The notes under the pieces were generated by a model. The model worked only from the letters and a program-made list of their open reading frames with translations, was not told where the DNA came from and ran no database searches. Below are positions 1-8,057 of a stretch of DNA of 25,894 bases, piece after piece. A program made the position numbers and the translations under genes. Source of the stretch: Tannerella sp. oral taxon 808 (GTDB lineage: Bacteria > Bacteroidota > Bacteroidia > Bacteroidales > Tannerellaceae). The DNA is taken from positions 1-25,894 of the forward strand of contig MIQB01000025.1 in the NCBI GenBank assembly GCA_002890585.1, written 5' to 3'. The first letter of the stretch is position 1. Each line of letters opens with the position of its first letter.

Positions 1-82
1 CGGTCGGAAATGCCGTTTTATGTCGCACGAAATGGCATCGACGGTCGGAAATGCCATTTTATGCCGCACGAAAAACGACTTC
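1..82. repeat. Two-copy 41-bp direct repeat at the left edge
   Basis: Two copies start at 1 and 42, each beginning CGGTCGGAAATGCC. The first carries an inverted repeat (ATGCC near 10-14 against GGCAT near 34-38); the second copy has lost the right arm. The array probably continues left of the window. The 41-bp period equals that of the unrelated array at the right edge (25758-25894). No coding potential is apparent. Confidence 0.8.
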
Positions 83-222
83 GACAATCGTTTACGCCAC
101 TTCCATCCACGAAAAACGCCCTTTCCCCGAAGGCTCCCCTTCTCGATCCGCGGAAGCACCCTCAGCAGCCGTCGAACGCCGCCTTATCCCCCCGAATGCT
201 TTTTAATCTAAGAACCGTGCTT

Positions 223-230
223 TACCTTTG
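223..230 (+). promoter_or_regulatory. Putative promoter (-7 box) of the susCD operon
   Basis: TACCTTTG matches the Bacteroidota -7 consensus TAnnTTTG. A T-rich stretch at 200-204 lies at about the distance expected for a -33 element but is not a clean TTTG. Use of this promoter would give a leader of roughly 180 nt before the susC start at 415. Confidence 0.5.
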
Positions 231-337
231 TTTACGAATAAGAAAAGATGAAGGAGGCGCTTGGAAAAACCTCCTAATCTTCGACAATAAGGGACTTACA
301 CGCGTGGAAAGAATAAGGCAATACAGCAAAATACACG

Positions 338-364
338 CTCGGCAACGGAGGGATCCCGGCCGAG
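338..364 (+). other. Hairpin in the susC leader
   Basis: CTCGGC (338-343) pairs with GCCGAG (359-364), about 50 nt before the susC start. A second short inverted repeat (AGGAGG against CCTCCT) lies near 250-275. Sus-type operons are sometimes controlled through their leaders, but nothing here identifies a ligand or an RNA partner. Confidence 0.35.
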
Positions 365-414
365 TGCGCATCCTATATCACTAACACATCCTCATTTTTA
401 ATTCGTTACATATT

Positions 415-3400
415 ATGGTAAACACAAGAAAACGAAGCATTCATCTTGAGCGAATCATTGCAGCCTGGGCAGTGATCGCGCTGGCCGGAGGCATGCCTCA
501 GGCTATGAAAGCGGACGGAGCAGCCCTAAGGGCAGCAACCTCCGAAATGCAACAGACTGACGGCGTCGTGCACGGCGTGATCGTCGACGATAAGGGCGAG
601 GCCATTATCGGAGCGAGCGTACTGGAAAAGGGCACGTCGAACGGGACGATCACTGACGCCGATGGGCACTTCACGCTCCGTGCCAAGCCTGGCGCACGTC
701 TCGTGATCTCCTACATCGGCTACCGCACCCAGGAAGTAACGGCCTCGGCCACCATGCGCATCGTGCTGCACGAAGACAGCGAGCTGCTGAACGAAGTCGT
801 CGTCGTCGGTTACGGCACCCAGAAGAAGGTCAACCTGACTGGCGCCGTGGCCACGGTCGACATCGGCAAGACGCTCGAGGCCCGGCCCTACTCTGACGTC
901 TCGAAGGCCCTCCAGGGCGCCGTCTCAGGCCTCTCCGTCGTGAGCAGCAGCGGAAAACTTGGCACCGAACCCACACTGACCATCCGCGGCGTGGGCACGC
1001 TGAGCAACGACGCCAAGAGCGCACCCTTCATCCTCGTCGACGGTGTGCCAATGGACGACATCTCGCTCCTCAACACCCAAGACATCCAAAGCGTCTCCGT
1101 GCTCAAAGACGCCGCCTCCACCTCCATCTACGGTGCACGCGCAGCCTTCGGCGTGATCCTCATCACCACGAAATCGGCCAGCAAGGTGGACCGCACGACG
1201 GTGAACTACACGAACAACATTGCTTGGGAAACGCCCACCATCCTGCCGAACTACCCCGACGTGCCGACACAGCTCCGCGCCCTCATCGAAGCAAACAACC
1301 GCGCCGGTGAGGAGAACGAAATCTTCGGCATGCACCTCGATCTGATGCTACCGGATGCGGAGAAATGGCGCGACAGACACAACGGCAAGAAGTCAGGATA
1401 CCGCGAGATGGTGCTCGGCGAAGACTTCACCTTAGATAAGAACGGCGTCGGCAGCTACTTCGCCGACTGGGACATGGTCAACATCATGTTCCGCAAATGG
1501 CGCCCCTCGCAGAGCCACAACATCTCCGTCCAGGGCACCAGCGGCAAGACGTCTTACTACATGTCCGTGGGTTACAACCACGACGAGGGCGTGATGAAGT
1601 ACAACCCCGAGAAGCTGAACAAGTGGACAACGATGCTCAACGTGACCACCGACCTCACCGACTGGCTGCAAGTGGGTGCCCGCTTCAATTACAGCAACAA
1701 GGACCTGAAAGGGCCGGCTACCAGACGCACCACCTATCAATATATGTGGCGCTGGGGCAGCTTCTTCGGGCCTTACGGCACATACAAGGGCACCGACTTC
1801 CGCAACGACATCGCCTACCGCAAGCAAGCCGGCGACCAAACCGATAACGATTCCTACACACGCCTCGGAGGCTTCGCCAAAGCCACGTTGGCCAAGGGGC
1901 TTACGCTGAACGCAGACTACACCTTCAACCTCCGCAACCGCAAGCGAAAGATCGCTAAGGTGCCGGTGAAGGGCTGGCAGTCGTGGGGCGGCAAGATCAA
2001 CGACATCGCGTACTACACCACCTCATCCTCGCTCGAAGAGAAATCAAACCTGGATCGCGACTACGTCTTCAATCTCTACGGCAACTACCTGCTCGACCTC
2101 CAAGACGCCCACCACTTCAACTTCATGCTCGGTGCCAACGCCGAGAGTGGCACGCTTGAGATGCACTCCTCCACACGCAACGACCTGCTGACCTCGGGCA
2201 TGCCGGAGTTCAACCTCGCCAACGGCGACCAGTTTGTCGATGGATCACACTCCCAGTGGGCCACCGCGGGTTACTTCGGACGTATCAACTACGACTACAA
2301 AGGCATCTGGCTCTTAGAGCTCAACGGCCGCTACGACGGCTCGTCGCGCTTCCCATCCAACAGCCGCTGGGCCTTCTTCCCGTCTGTGTCGGGCGGATGG
2401 CGCATCAGTGAGCAGAGCTTCTTCGAGCCGATCCGCCGCACGATCAGCAACATGAAGCTGCGCGCCTCCTATGGCGAAATCGGCAACCAAGCCGTGGGCA
2501 ACAACATGTTTATTTCCACCATCGGCAAGCTAAGCGATGACGACGCTGTGCAATGGTTGGCCAACAGCGGCGACCTCGTCGTGGCTTACGACATGCCCAA
2601 GCTCGTCTCCTCAAAGCTGAAGTGGGAACGCATCCAAACGCTCGACGTGGGTGGCGACTTCGGCTTCCTGAACAATGAGCTAAACCTCTCCTTCGACTGG
2701 TATCAACGCACTACGCGCGACATGCTCGCCCCCGGGCGCACCGTGCCACAAGTCTTGGGCACAAAGCCCCCCTACGTCAACGCCGGTGTACTCCGCACCC
2801 GCGGCTGGGAGTTGAACATCGATTGGCGCCACCGCTTTGGCGAAGTCACAGTTTATGCCAATGCCAACGTGGGCGACTTCATCACCACCGTCGTAGAGTG
2901 GGACAACGACACGAAGCTGCTCAACTCCAACTACAGCGGCAAGCGCTACGGCGACATCTGGGGCTTCGAGACGGATCGCTACTTCAAGAAGGAGGACTTC
3001 AACGCCGATGGCACATATAAGTCCGGCGTCGCCTCACAGAAGGGACTCGAAAGCGGCAAATTCACCTACGGACCGGGCGACATCAAGTTCAAAGACCTCA
3101 ATGGCGACGGCAAGATCGACGGTGGTAAAGGCACAGAAGACGACCACGGCGACCTGAAGGTGATCGGTAACACCACGCCCCGCTATCAGTACGGCTTCCG
3201 CATCGGCGGCGAATGGCGCGGCTTCGACGTAGACCTCTTCTTCCAAGGCGTCGGCAAACGCGACGTGTGGACACAGAGTGCGTTCGTGATGCCCTTCATG
3301 CGTGGTGCCGATGCGCTCTACGAGAACCAAACGAGCTACTGGACGGAAAAGAATCCGGATCAGAACGCAGACTTCCCGCGCCTCTTCCCCGGTAATGCTT

Positions 3401-3726
3401 CGCGCGGTACAATCAGCGTCTTGGAGCAGGGCTGCAACAACTTCTATCCGCAGACGAAGTACTTAGTCAACATGGCTTACCTGCGCTTCAAGAACCTCAC
3501 CGTGGGCTACACCCTGCCGCAGGAACTCACCCGCAAGGCACACATTCAGAAAGTGCGCGTCTACTTCAGTGGTAACAACCTCATGGAGATCATCAAGCGC
3601 AGCAAAGCCCCCGTCGATCCGGAAGTGAACGACAAGGAGGAGGGCGCCAAGCTCGGCAACGCCACTTGGGGACGCATCGACCCGATGTATCGCACCATCT
3701 CCTTTGGCCTTCAGCTGACGCTTTAA
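415..3726 (+). CDS. SusC/RagA-type TonB-dependent outer-membrane transporter
   Basis: This 1103-residue protein is the barrel-forming half of a SusCD uptake complex, moving a glycan, peptide or other large ligand across the outer membrane with energy from TonB. An N-terminal signal-like segment (about 12-33) is followed by a carboxypeptidase-regulatory-like domain (about 50-120, with the ISYIGY motif near 98), then the SusC linker NEVVVVGYGTQKK (126-138) and the plug domain, including RGVGTLS, ILVDGVP and VSVLKDAASTSIYG (about 190-240). The rest is the beta-barrel, with a Ca-binding-like DLNGDGKID stretch and an aromatic C-terminal strand. No STN signalling domain is present, so ECF-sigma/anti-sigma coupling is unlikely. 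The susD-like partner follows after 46 bp. The substrate cannot be inferred because no degradative enzyme lies nearby. Confidence 0.95.
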   Translation: MVNTRKRSIHLERIIAAWAVIALAGGMPQAMKADGAALRAATSEMQQTDGVVHGVIVDDKGEAIIGASVLEKGTSNGTITDADGHFTLRAKPGARLVISYIGYRTQEVTASATMRIVLHEDSELLNEVVVVGYGTQKKVNLTGAVATVDIGKTLEARPYSDVSKALQGAVSGLSVVSSSGKLGTEPTLTIRGVGTLSNDAKSAPFILVDGVPMDDISLLNTQDIQSVSVLKDAASTSIYGARAAFGVILITTKSASKVDRTTVNYTNNIAWETPTILPNYPDVPTQLRALIEANNRAGEENEIFGMHLDLMLPDAEKWRDRHNGKKSGYREMVLGEDFTLDKNGVGSYFADWDMVNIMFRKWRPSQSHNISVQGTSGKTSYYMSVGYNHDEGVMKYNPEKLNKWTTMLNVTTDLTDWLQVGARFNYSNKDLKGPATRRTTYQYMWRWGSFFGPYGTYKGTDFRNDIAYRKQAGDQTDNDSYTRLGGFAKATLAKGLTLNADYTFNLRNRKRKIAKVPVKGWQSWGGKINDIAYYTTSSSLEEKSNLDRDYVFNLYGNYLLDLQDAHHFNFMLGANAESGTLEMHSSTRNDLLTSGMPEFNLANGDQFVDGSHSQWATAGYFGRINYDYKGIWLLELNGRYDGSSRFPSNSRWAFFPSVSGGWRISEQSFFEPIRRTISNMKLRASYGEIGNQAVGNNMFISTIGKLSDDDAVQWLANSGDLVVAYDMPKLVSSKLKWERIQTLDVGGDFGFLNNELNLSFDWYQRTTRDMLAPGRTVPQVLGTKPPYVNAGVLRTRGWELNIDWRHRFGEVTVYANANVGDFITTVVEWDNDTKLLNSNYSGKRYGDIWGFETDRYFKKEDFNADGTYKSGVASQKGLESGKFTYGPGDIKFKDLNGDGKIDGGKGTEDDHGDLKVIGNTTPRYQYGFRIGGEWRGFDVDLFFQGVGKRDVWTQSAFVMPFMRGADALYENQTSYWTEKNPDQNADFPRLFPGNASRGTISVLEQGCNNFYPQTKYLVNMAYLRFKNLTVGYTLPQELTRKAHIQKVRVYFSGNNLMEIIKRSKAPVDPEVNDKEEGAKLGNATWGRIDPMYRTISFGLQLTL

Positions 3727-3772
3727 TCCACCCCCATTCAACCATCGTTTAATCATCACTTAAAAAGGATAC

Positions 3773-5533
3773 ATGATGAAAAGAATAGCTATACCAAGCA
3801 TCCTGCTGGCCGTAGCGCTCACCTCGGCCTGCAACAGTTTCTTAGATAAGGAGCCTCTCGACACGTTCACCGACGAAAACTTCTGGGAGAGCGAGAATAC
3901 CGTCGCCAGCTTCGCCAACGCCTTCTACGATCAATTCACCGGCTACGGCAACGGCGGCTCTTACGGCGACTTCTACTTCAAAACCCTCTCCGACGACCAA
4001 GCCGGTGGCTACAGCTTCGCCAACTGGAACTTCAAGAACGTGCCCGCCAACAGCACCGAGTGGAAGGACGGATGGGTGGAGATCCGGCGCGCCAACATCC
4101 TCATCGACCGCGTCGACCGTGTCCCCATGTCCGACGAGGCCAAGGCACACTGGCGCGGCGTGGGCCGACTCATGCGCGCATGGCAGTACTACAAGTTAAT
4201 CCGCGCTTATGGCGACGTACAGTGGATCGATAAGCCCGTCGACTTCAACGACAACAACACGCTCTACGCTGCCCGCGAGAGTCGTGACGCTGTGATGGAT
4301 AAGGTGCTTGCAGACCTCAATTACGCCTGCGAAAACATGTACGACAACAAGTCGCGCACGACGCTCAACCGCGATGTGGCTTACGCCATGAAGGCCGAAG
4401 TCTGCCTCTTCGAGGGCACCTTCCGCAAGTATCGCAAGGTCGAAGACGGCCAGACAGCCCCCGACGCCGCTGGTGCCACGCGCTACCTGACCGCCGCTAA
4501 GGAGGCCGCCTCATACCTGATGACGAAGACCTTCAAGATCAATAACACCCTGAAGAATAGTTTCGAGATCAACAGCTCCTATCAGGCGAACTATAACTCC
4601 ACCGACCTCAGCAGGAACACGGAGATGATCTTATACAAGGCCTACAAGAAGGACGTGCTGCAGCACTCCCTCATCGCCTATGTGAGCTCCTCGACGCAGC
4701 TCAACGGCATGTCGAAGGACGCCTTCGAGGCGTATCTCTTCACCGACGGCAAGCCGCTCGCCCTGACCTCGCTCGACAAGAGCGACGCCGCACGCGTCAT
4801 ACCCGTAACGCGCATCGTAGACAAAAAGACGGTGCACGACACTGTCATGTCCATCAGCCACCTGCTCGCCGTGCGCGACAAGCGCCTCGCCGCCACTATC
4901 GACACGGCGCTCTGCTATGTTGGTCGTGGCTTCACGCGCTATGGTGCCGGCATGGCCATGACCTCCTCCACCGGCTACGGCGTCTGCAAGTACGACAACC
5001 CCGCCCTCGTCGAGCGCGACCGCAACCAAACGGGACGCAACTACACGCACGCGCCCATCTTCTGGATCTCCGTCGTCTACCTTGAGTACGCCGAGGCTTG
5101 TGCCGAGTTAGGCACCATCACGCAGGCCGATCTCGACCGCAGCATCAACCTGCTCCGCGACCGCGCCGGACTGCCGCACCTCACGGTCAACCCAGGCTTC
5201 GACGATCCGGCAAACAAGAGCGGCGTCAGCTCGCTCATCTGGGAAGTGCGCCGCGAACGCCGTTGCGAGCTGATGTTCGACAACGACTTCCGCTACTGGG
5301 ACCTCATCCGTTGGCACCAGCTTGACCGCCTCGACTCGTCCACGCACCCCGACATCCTGAACGGCGCCAACATCTCGGCCGACGTGACGGACAAGCTCGT
5401 CTCTCGCTCGGGCAACTACGTCAATGGCTCGAAGGGCAAGACGCGTACCTACGACAAGAAGCATTATTGGTACCCCATCCCCTCGGATCAGATGGCGCTG
5501 AACAGTAAGCTGAAGCAGAATCCGGGCTGGTGA
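3773..5533 (+). CDS. SusD/RagB-family surface lipoprotein
   Basis: At 586 residues, this is the ligand-binding lid that closes over the SusC-like transporter encoded just upstream. It has a lipoprotein signal ending LTSAC with the lipidated Cys at residue 20, then the typical start of the mature protein (NSFLDKEPLDTFTDENFW), a helical TPR-like body and the C-terminal RagB/SusD signature around residues 490-515 (RRERRCELMFDNDFRYWDL). The end, a YPIPSDQMALNSKL stretch and a terminal PGW, is also characteristic. Two adjacent ATG codons (3773 and 3776) could each start translation. It lies 46 bp after susC, in one operon. The ligand is unknown. Confidence 0.95.
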   Translation: MMKRIAIPSILLAVALTSACNSFLDKEPLDTFTDENFWESENTVASFANAFYDQFTGYGNGGSYGDFYFKTLSDDQAGGYSFANWNFKNVPANSTEWKDGWVEIRRANILIDRVDRVPMSDEAKAHWRGVGRLMRAWQYYKLIRAYGDVQWIDKPVDFNDNNTLYAARESRDAVMDKVLADLNYACENMYDNKSRTTLNRDVAYAMKAEVCLFEGTFRKYRKVEDGQTAPDAAGATRYLTAAKEAASYLMTKTFKINNTLKNSFEINSSYQANYNSTDLSRNTEMILYKAYKKDVLQHSLIAYVSSSTQLNGMSKDAFEAYLFTDGKPLALTSLDKSDAARVIPVTRIVDKKTVHDTVMSISHLLAVRDKRLAATIDTALCYVGRGFTRYGAGMAMTSSTGYGVCKYDNPALVERDRNQTGRNYTHAPIFWISVVYLEYAEACAELGTITQADLDRSINLLRDRAGLPHLTVNPGFDDPANKSGVSSLIWEVRRERRCELMFDNDFRYWDLIRWHQLDRLDSSTHPDILNGANISADVTDKLVSRSGNYVNGSKGKTRTYDKKHYWYPIPSDQMALNSKLKQNPGW

Positions 5534-5583
5534 GGCTCCGCATCGCGGCTACTGCCCGGGGGGTCGTCCTGGGCTATCGTCCA

Positions 5584-5600
5584 GCGGCCCTTCAGGCCGC
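5584..5600 (+). other. Hairpin downstream of the susD-like gene
   Basis: GCGGCC and GGCCGC form a 6-bp GC-only stem with a CTTCA loop, 50 bp after the susD-like stop. No U-run follows, so it may be an RNA 3'-end stabiliser or a repeat remnant rather than an intrinsic terminator. Confidence 0.35.
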
Positions 5601-5645
5601 ATCAGACCACCCCTAACCGGATCATGTGCCCTTGCTGGCACCCTC

Positions 5646-5673
5646 GTAGGGGCGAATGATTATTCGCCCCTAC
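5646..5673. repeat. 28-nt palindromic element, GTAGGGGCGAA type
   Basis: Two perfect 12-base arms (GTAGGGGCGAAT and its complement) flank a GATT loop. The same element, with one compensated base-pair change and the same loop, occurs at 25076-25103. Related GTAGGGGC elements lie at 5747 and 15466. It looks like a REP-type dispersed palindrome. Confidence 0.8.
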
Positions 5674-5746
5674 ACCTTTCCTCGGGGTAATCATTGACAA
5701 TTGATAATTAATCATTGACCAAGGCGGATTGTGTTTGCACCGCCTC

Positions 5747-5776
5747 GTAGGGGCACCCCTTGTGGGTGCCCTTTTT
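5747..5776 (+). terminator. GTAGGGGC-type hairpin followed by a T-run
   Basis: GGGCACCC (5751-5758) pairs with GGGTGCCC (5764-5771), followed directly by TTTTT (5772-5776), so it could work as an intrinsic terminator for rightward transcription from the susCD operon. It opens with GTAGGGGC, like the dispersed palindromes, and its inverse copy is at 15466-15491. Confidence 0.55.
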
Positions 5777-5786
5777 ATATGCAACC

Positions 5787-6050
5787 CTTCCCGCCTAAGT
5801 GAAGACCCTCTTCACACCTAAGTGAAGACGCCCTTCCTGCCTCGGGGAAGACACTCTTCCCGCCTCGGGGAAGATCCTCTTCACACCTCAGTGAAGATCC
5901 TCTTCATACCTAAGTGAAGACGCCCTTCCTGCCTCGGGGAAGACACTCTTCCTGCCTCGGGGAAGACACCCTCCCCGCCTCGGGGGAGACACCCTCCCCG
6001 CCTCGGGGAAGACACCCTCCCCGCCTTGGGGGAGACACCCTCCCCAATGG
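5787..6050. repeat. 23-bp tandem array of hairpin units (11 full copies plus a partial)
   Basis: Unit starts are 5787, 5810, 5833 and so on every 23 bp to 6017, with a partial unit at 6040. Each unit has 6-base arms around a loop such as GCCTCG, for example CTTCAC with GTGAAG, CTTCCC with GGGAAG-type arms, and CTCCCC with GGGGAG. Arm changes are mostly compensated between units. The period is not a multiple of three and no frame stays conserved, so this is non-coding DNA. The units contain no unique spacers. Confidence 0.9.
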
Positions 6051-6058
6051 CTCACAGC

Positions 6059-6127
6059 CATCGTGCAAGCATGCTTGTAGACATCGTGCAAGGTAGCTTG
6101 CAGCCATCGTGCAAGCACGCTTGCAAG
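6059..6127. repeat. Second 23-bp tandem array (3 copies)
   Basis: Copies start at 6059, 6082 and 6105, each beginning CATCGTGCAAG and carrying an inverted repeat of the GCAAGC / GCTTGC type. The sequence is unrelated to the preceding array but the period is the same and the two lie 8 bp apart. Together they fill the gap downstream of the leftward lipoprotein gene. Confidence 0.85.
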
Positions 6128-6232
6128 CGTCTTATCATTCCTCAGCAAGTACTCCTATATGCAATCCCATCTTCATGCATCAGCAACCCTTCCGAGGGGG
6201 GGCGCTGGTGTCGTGCCATGAGGGCTGACGGA

Positions 6233-7807
6233 CTACATCCGCCGGAAGGTGTACGCCGGGCCATCCGATTCGGAGCGGTTCGACAGCCAGAGCTCGTCGG
6301 CCTTCAGGATGTAGCGGTATTCCGTGCCGCCGATGGTGAGGTACTCCCGCTTGAACCAGGGGTGGAAGATGTATTGCGACGTATTGCCCTGCCCGAAGAA
6401 CGTCAGACCCGTCAGCTCGGCGATGCCGTCGGCGCGGAGGGTGAGGACGTGCTGCCCCGGCGGATAGATGGTGGGTCTGCCGCGGCCATTCTGTCGTTCG
6501 ACGAGTGTCCACCGACCGAGTAGGGCGGCGGGTGGCGTTTCGCCGATCAGCTCGGGTGCGGCGCGGAAGAGCAGGTAGCTGCGCCCCTCGTTGTAGAAGA
6601 TCTTCAGCCGCTTCCCGTCGGCGGTTAGCTTGAAGCGCTCGGAGCGGTCGAGAGCGTTGAGGTACTTACGGCCGTCGTCTGTTTCGCTCATTTTCGTGCC
6701 GCCGATATAGGTGATGTGAATACGATTGTCGTTGGCATGATAGCGACCAAAGCCGCGATTGGAGGACGAGTAGGTAAGCACCTCTCCGTTGTACAAAAAC
6801 TGAATCATGAACCTCCATGATTTTTTCACCCAAAGGGCACTATGATTCTCGGGCGAATACTGAGAGCCGTCGGAGGTGCGGCCAAAGGCGATGAGCTTCC
6901 AAGCGTTGAGCAGCTTTTCCGAGAATGGGCCGGCCATGAACATGTCTGAGCGGATGAAGAGCAGGTAGTCGTCATTGTCGCCATAGTAGAGCCGGAGCGA
7001 GTCATGGTCAGTAGCGGGGCGATACCACTGGACCTGCCGCAGGGCGTCGATGTAGCGACGGCCAAGGGCGCTCTCGCCGGCGGTCGTTGGCTCGGTGTCG
7101 AAGGCGAGCGTCACAAAGGGTTCGTCGGTGCGGAACGTACCGGAGAGGCGATGCACGGAGGCACAGCCCGTCCACGTCCGTTCCTCGAGGAAGATCAGGC
7201 TGAAGCGGTCGTCGCCGGTGGGTGCGACGGGCGTCAGCGAGCCGTCGGAGGTGCGGCCGAAGCCAGCCAGTCGCCAGTGATGAAGCAGGTACGAAGTGAC
7301 GGGGCGCAGCGGGCGAGGCGTGGGGTTGGGGTCGGGCGGGAGGCTGGAGAAATAGAGGTAGCGCCGACCGCTGGCGTAGTAGATCTTCAGCGAGTGGTAG
7401 GCCGTGTCGATCTCGAAGCGATCGATGTGGCGGAGGGCATTGCGGAGCCGTCGGGAGAGGTCGGGCAGGGCGGCCTCGTCGATGTCGGCGAGGGTGATGC
7501 GGAGCGTGGAGTCGGTCAGTGTGTAGCGGCCGCTGACGTCGCGTCCGTAGAAGGTGCCGTCGGCGCGGAGGGTCAGCGCGTAGACGGCCGTATCGATCGT
7601 CTCCGAGGCGTGCGCCGACACGTTGTGGATGGCTACGAGGTGCCATGTGTCCTCGATGGGTGGGGATGCAGGCGCAGGTGTGGGCGGCGACGTGGGGGGA
7701 TTCGGGTTCGGTGTCGGAGGGGGCACCGGATCGTCGTTGCAGGCTGCCCAAACAAAGGCGAAGAGCAGCAGGGCGAGAAGCCCACGGAGGGTAGTTCTTG
7801 TCTTCAT
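6233..7807 (-). CDS. Lipoprotein with four META/lipocalin-like modules
   Basis: This 524-residue protein has a lipoprotein signal ending VWAAC, with the lipidated Cys at residue 23. A CNDDP start to the mature protein, with acidic residues after the Cys, resembles surface-export signals of Bacteroidota lipoproteins. A proline-rich spacer (27-50) tethers four modules of similar layout, starting at W55, W178, W303 and W433. Each opens with W-x-L, and the first three end with a (L/I)xxYY- or FYN-type strand followed by a YL(Y/L)F strand. Modules 2 and 3 share GRTSDGS. The layout resembles META/HslJ-type or lipocalin-like beta domains, but I assign the family by pattern only. It is monocistronic and divergent from the permease gene at 8058. 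Function is unknown; ligand binding at the cell surface is a guess. Confidence 0.75.
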   Translation of the reverse strand: MKTRTTLRGLLALLLFAFVWAACNDDPVPPPTPNPNPPTSPPTPAPASPPIEDTWHLVAIHNVSAHASETIDTAVYALTLRADGTFYGRDVSGRYTLTDSTLRITLADIDEAALPDLSRRLRNALRHIDRFEIDTAYHSLKIYYASGRRYLYFSSLPPDPNPTPRPLRPVTSYLLHHWRLAGFGRTSDGSLTPVAPTGDDRFSLIFLEERTWTGCASVHRLSGTFRTDEPFVTLAFDTEPTTAGESALGRRYIDALRQVQWYRPATDHDSLRLYYGDNDDYLLFIRSDMFMAGPFSEKLLNAWKLIAFGRTSDGSQYSPENHSALWVKKSWRFMIQFLYNGEVLTYSSSNRGFGRYHANDNRIHITYIGGTKMSETDDGRKYLNALDRSERFKLTADGKRLKIFYNEGRSYLLFRAAPELIGETPPAALLGRWTLVERQNGRGRPTIYPPGQHVLTLRADGIAELTGLTFFGQGNTSQYIFHPWFKREYLTIGGTEYRYILKADELWLSNRSESDGPAYTFRRM

Positions 7808-7878
7808 TATCGTGTGATATTTAGGTGTGAAACGTTACACATGGGGGGGATGTGTGGCGGGGCTGTTCTGCTGCCATC

Positions 7879-7914
7879 GTCCAAATGTTGGACGCCGTTG
7901 TCTAAATGTTGGAC
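7879..7914. promoter_or_regulatory. Twin 15-bp palindromes in a divergent intergenic region
   Basis: GTCCAAATGTTGGAC (7879-7893) has perfect 6-base arms around ATG; GTCTAAATGTTGGAC (7900-7914) differs by one base. Their centres are exactly 21 bp apart, two DNA turns, so two dimers would bind the same face. They lie 72-107 bp upstream of the leftward lipoprotein gene and 144-179 bp upstream of the rightward permease gene. They may be an operator pair or a short 21-bp tandem repeat. Confidence 0.45.
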
Positions 7915-8020
7915 AAACAGCCGGCCACGCGCGTTGCGTAAACGATTGATAGTAAGCCGTAGGCCAAAGGTGGCATTATTGTTGGATTGATTATAGCGGA
8001 GAATAGAGCCAAGCACTCAT

Positions 8021-8055
8021 CCTCCACCCTTCACCCTCTAACCTCTACCCTCTAT
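8021..8055 (+). repeat. Five-copy heptamer repeat abutting a start codon
   Basis: Five 7-bp units of the CCTCTAC type (8021, 8028, 8035, 8042, 8049) end two bases before the ATG at 8058. The run occupies the ribosome-binding region of the permease gene and leaves it without a purine-rich Shine-Dalgarno sequence. Slippage here could alter translation. Confidence 0.7.
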
Positions 8056-8057
8056 TT

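Noticed and set aside
5787..6127. CRISPR array
   Set aside because: Units are contiguous 23-bp copies with no unique spacers and no cas genes nearby. The 41-42-bp arrays were rejected as CRISPR for the same reason.
5888..6148. An open frame on the minus strand across the 23-bp array
   Set aside because: The 23-bp period shifts frame at each unit and the predicted protein is a low-complexity product of the repeat.
7004..7990. A 328-residue plus-strand open frame opposite the META-like lipoprotein
   Set aside because: Gly/Val/Arg-rich antisense shadow with no recognisable domain; the minus-strand frame has a lipobox and internal modules.
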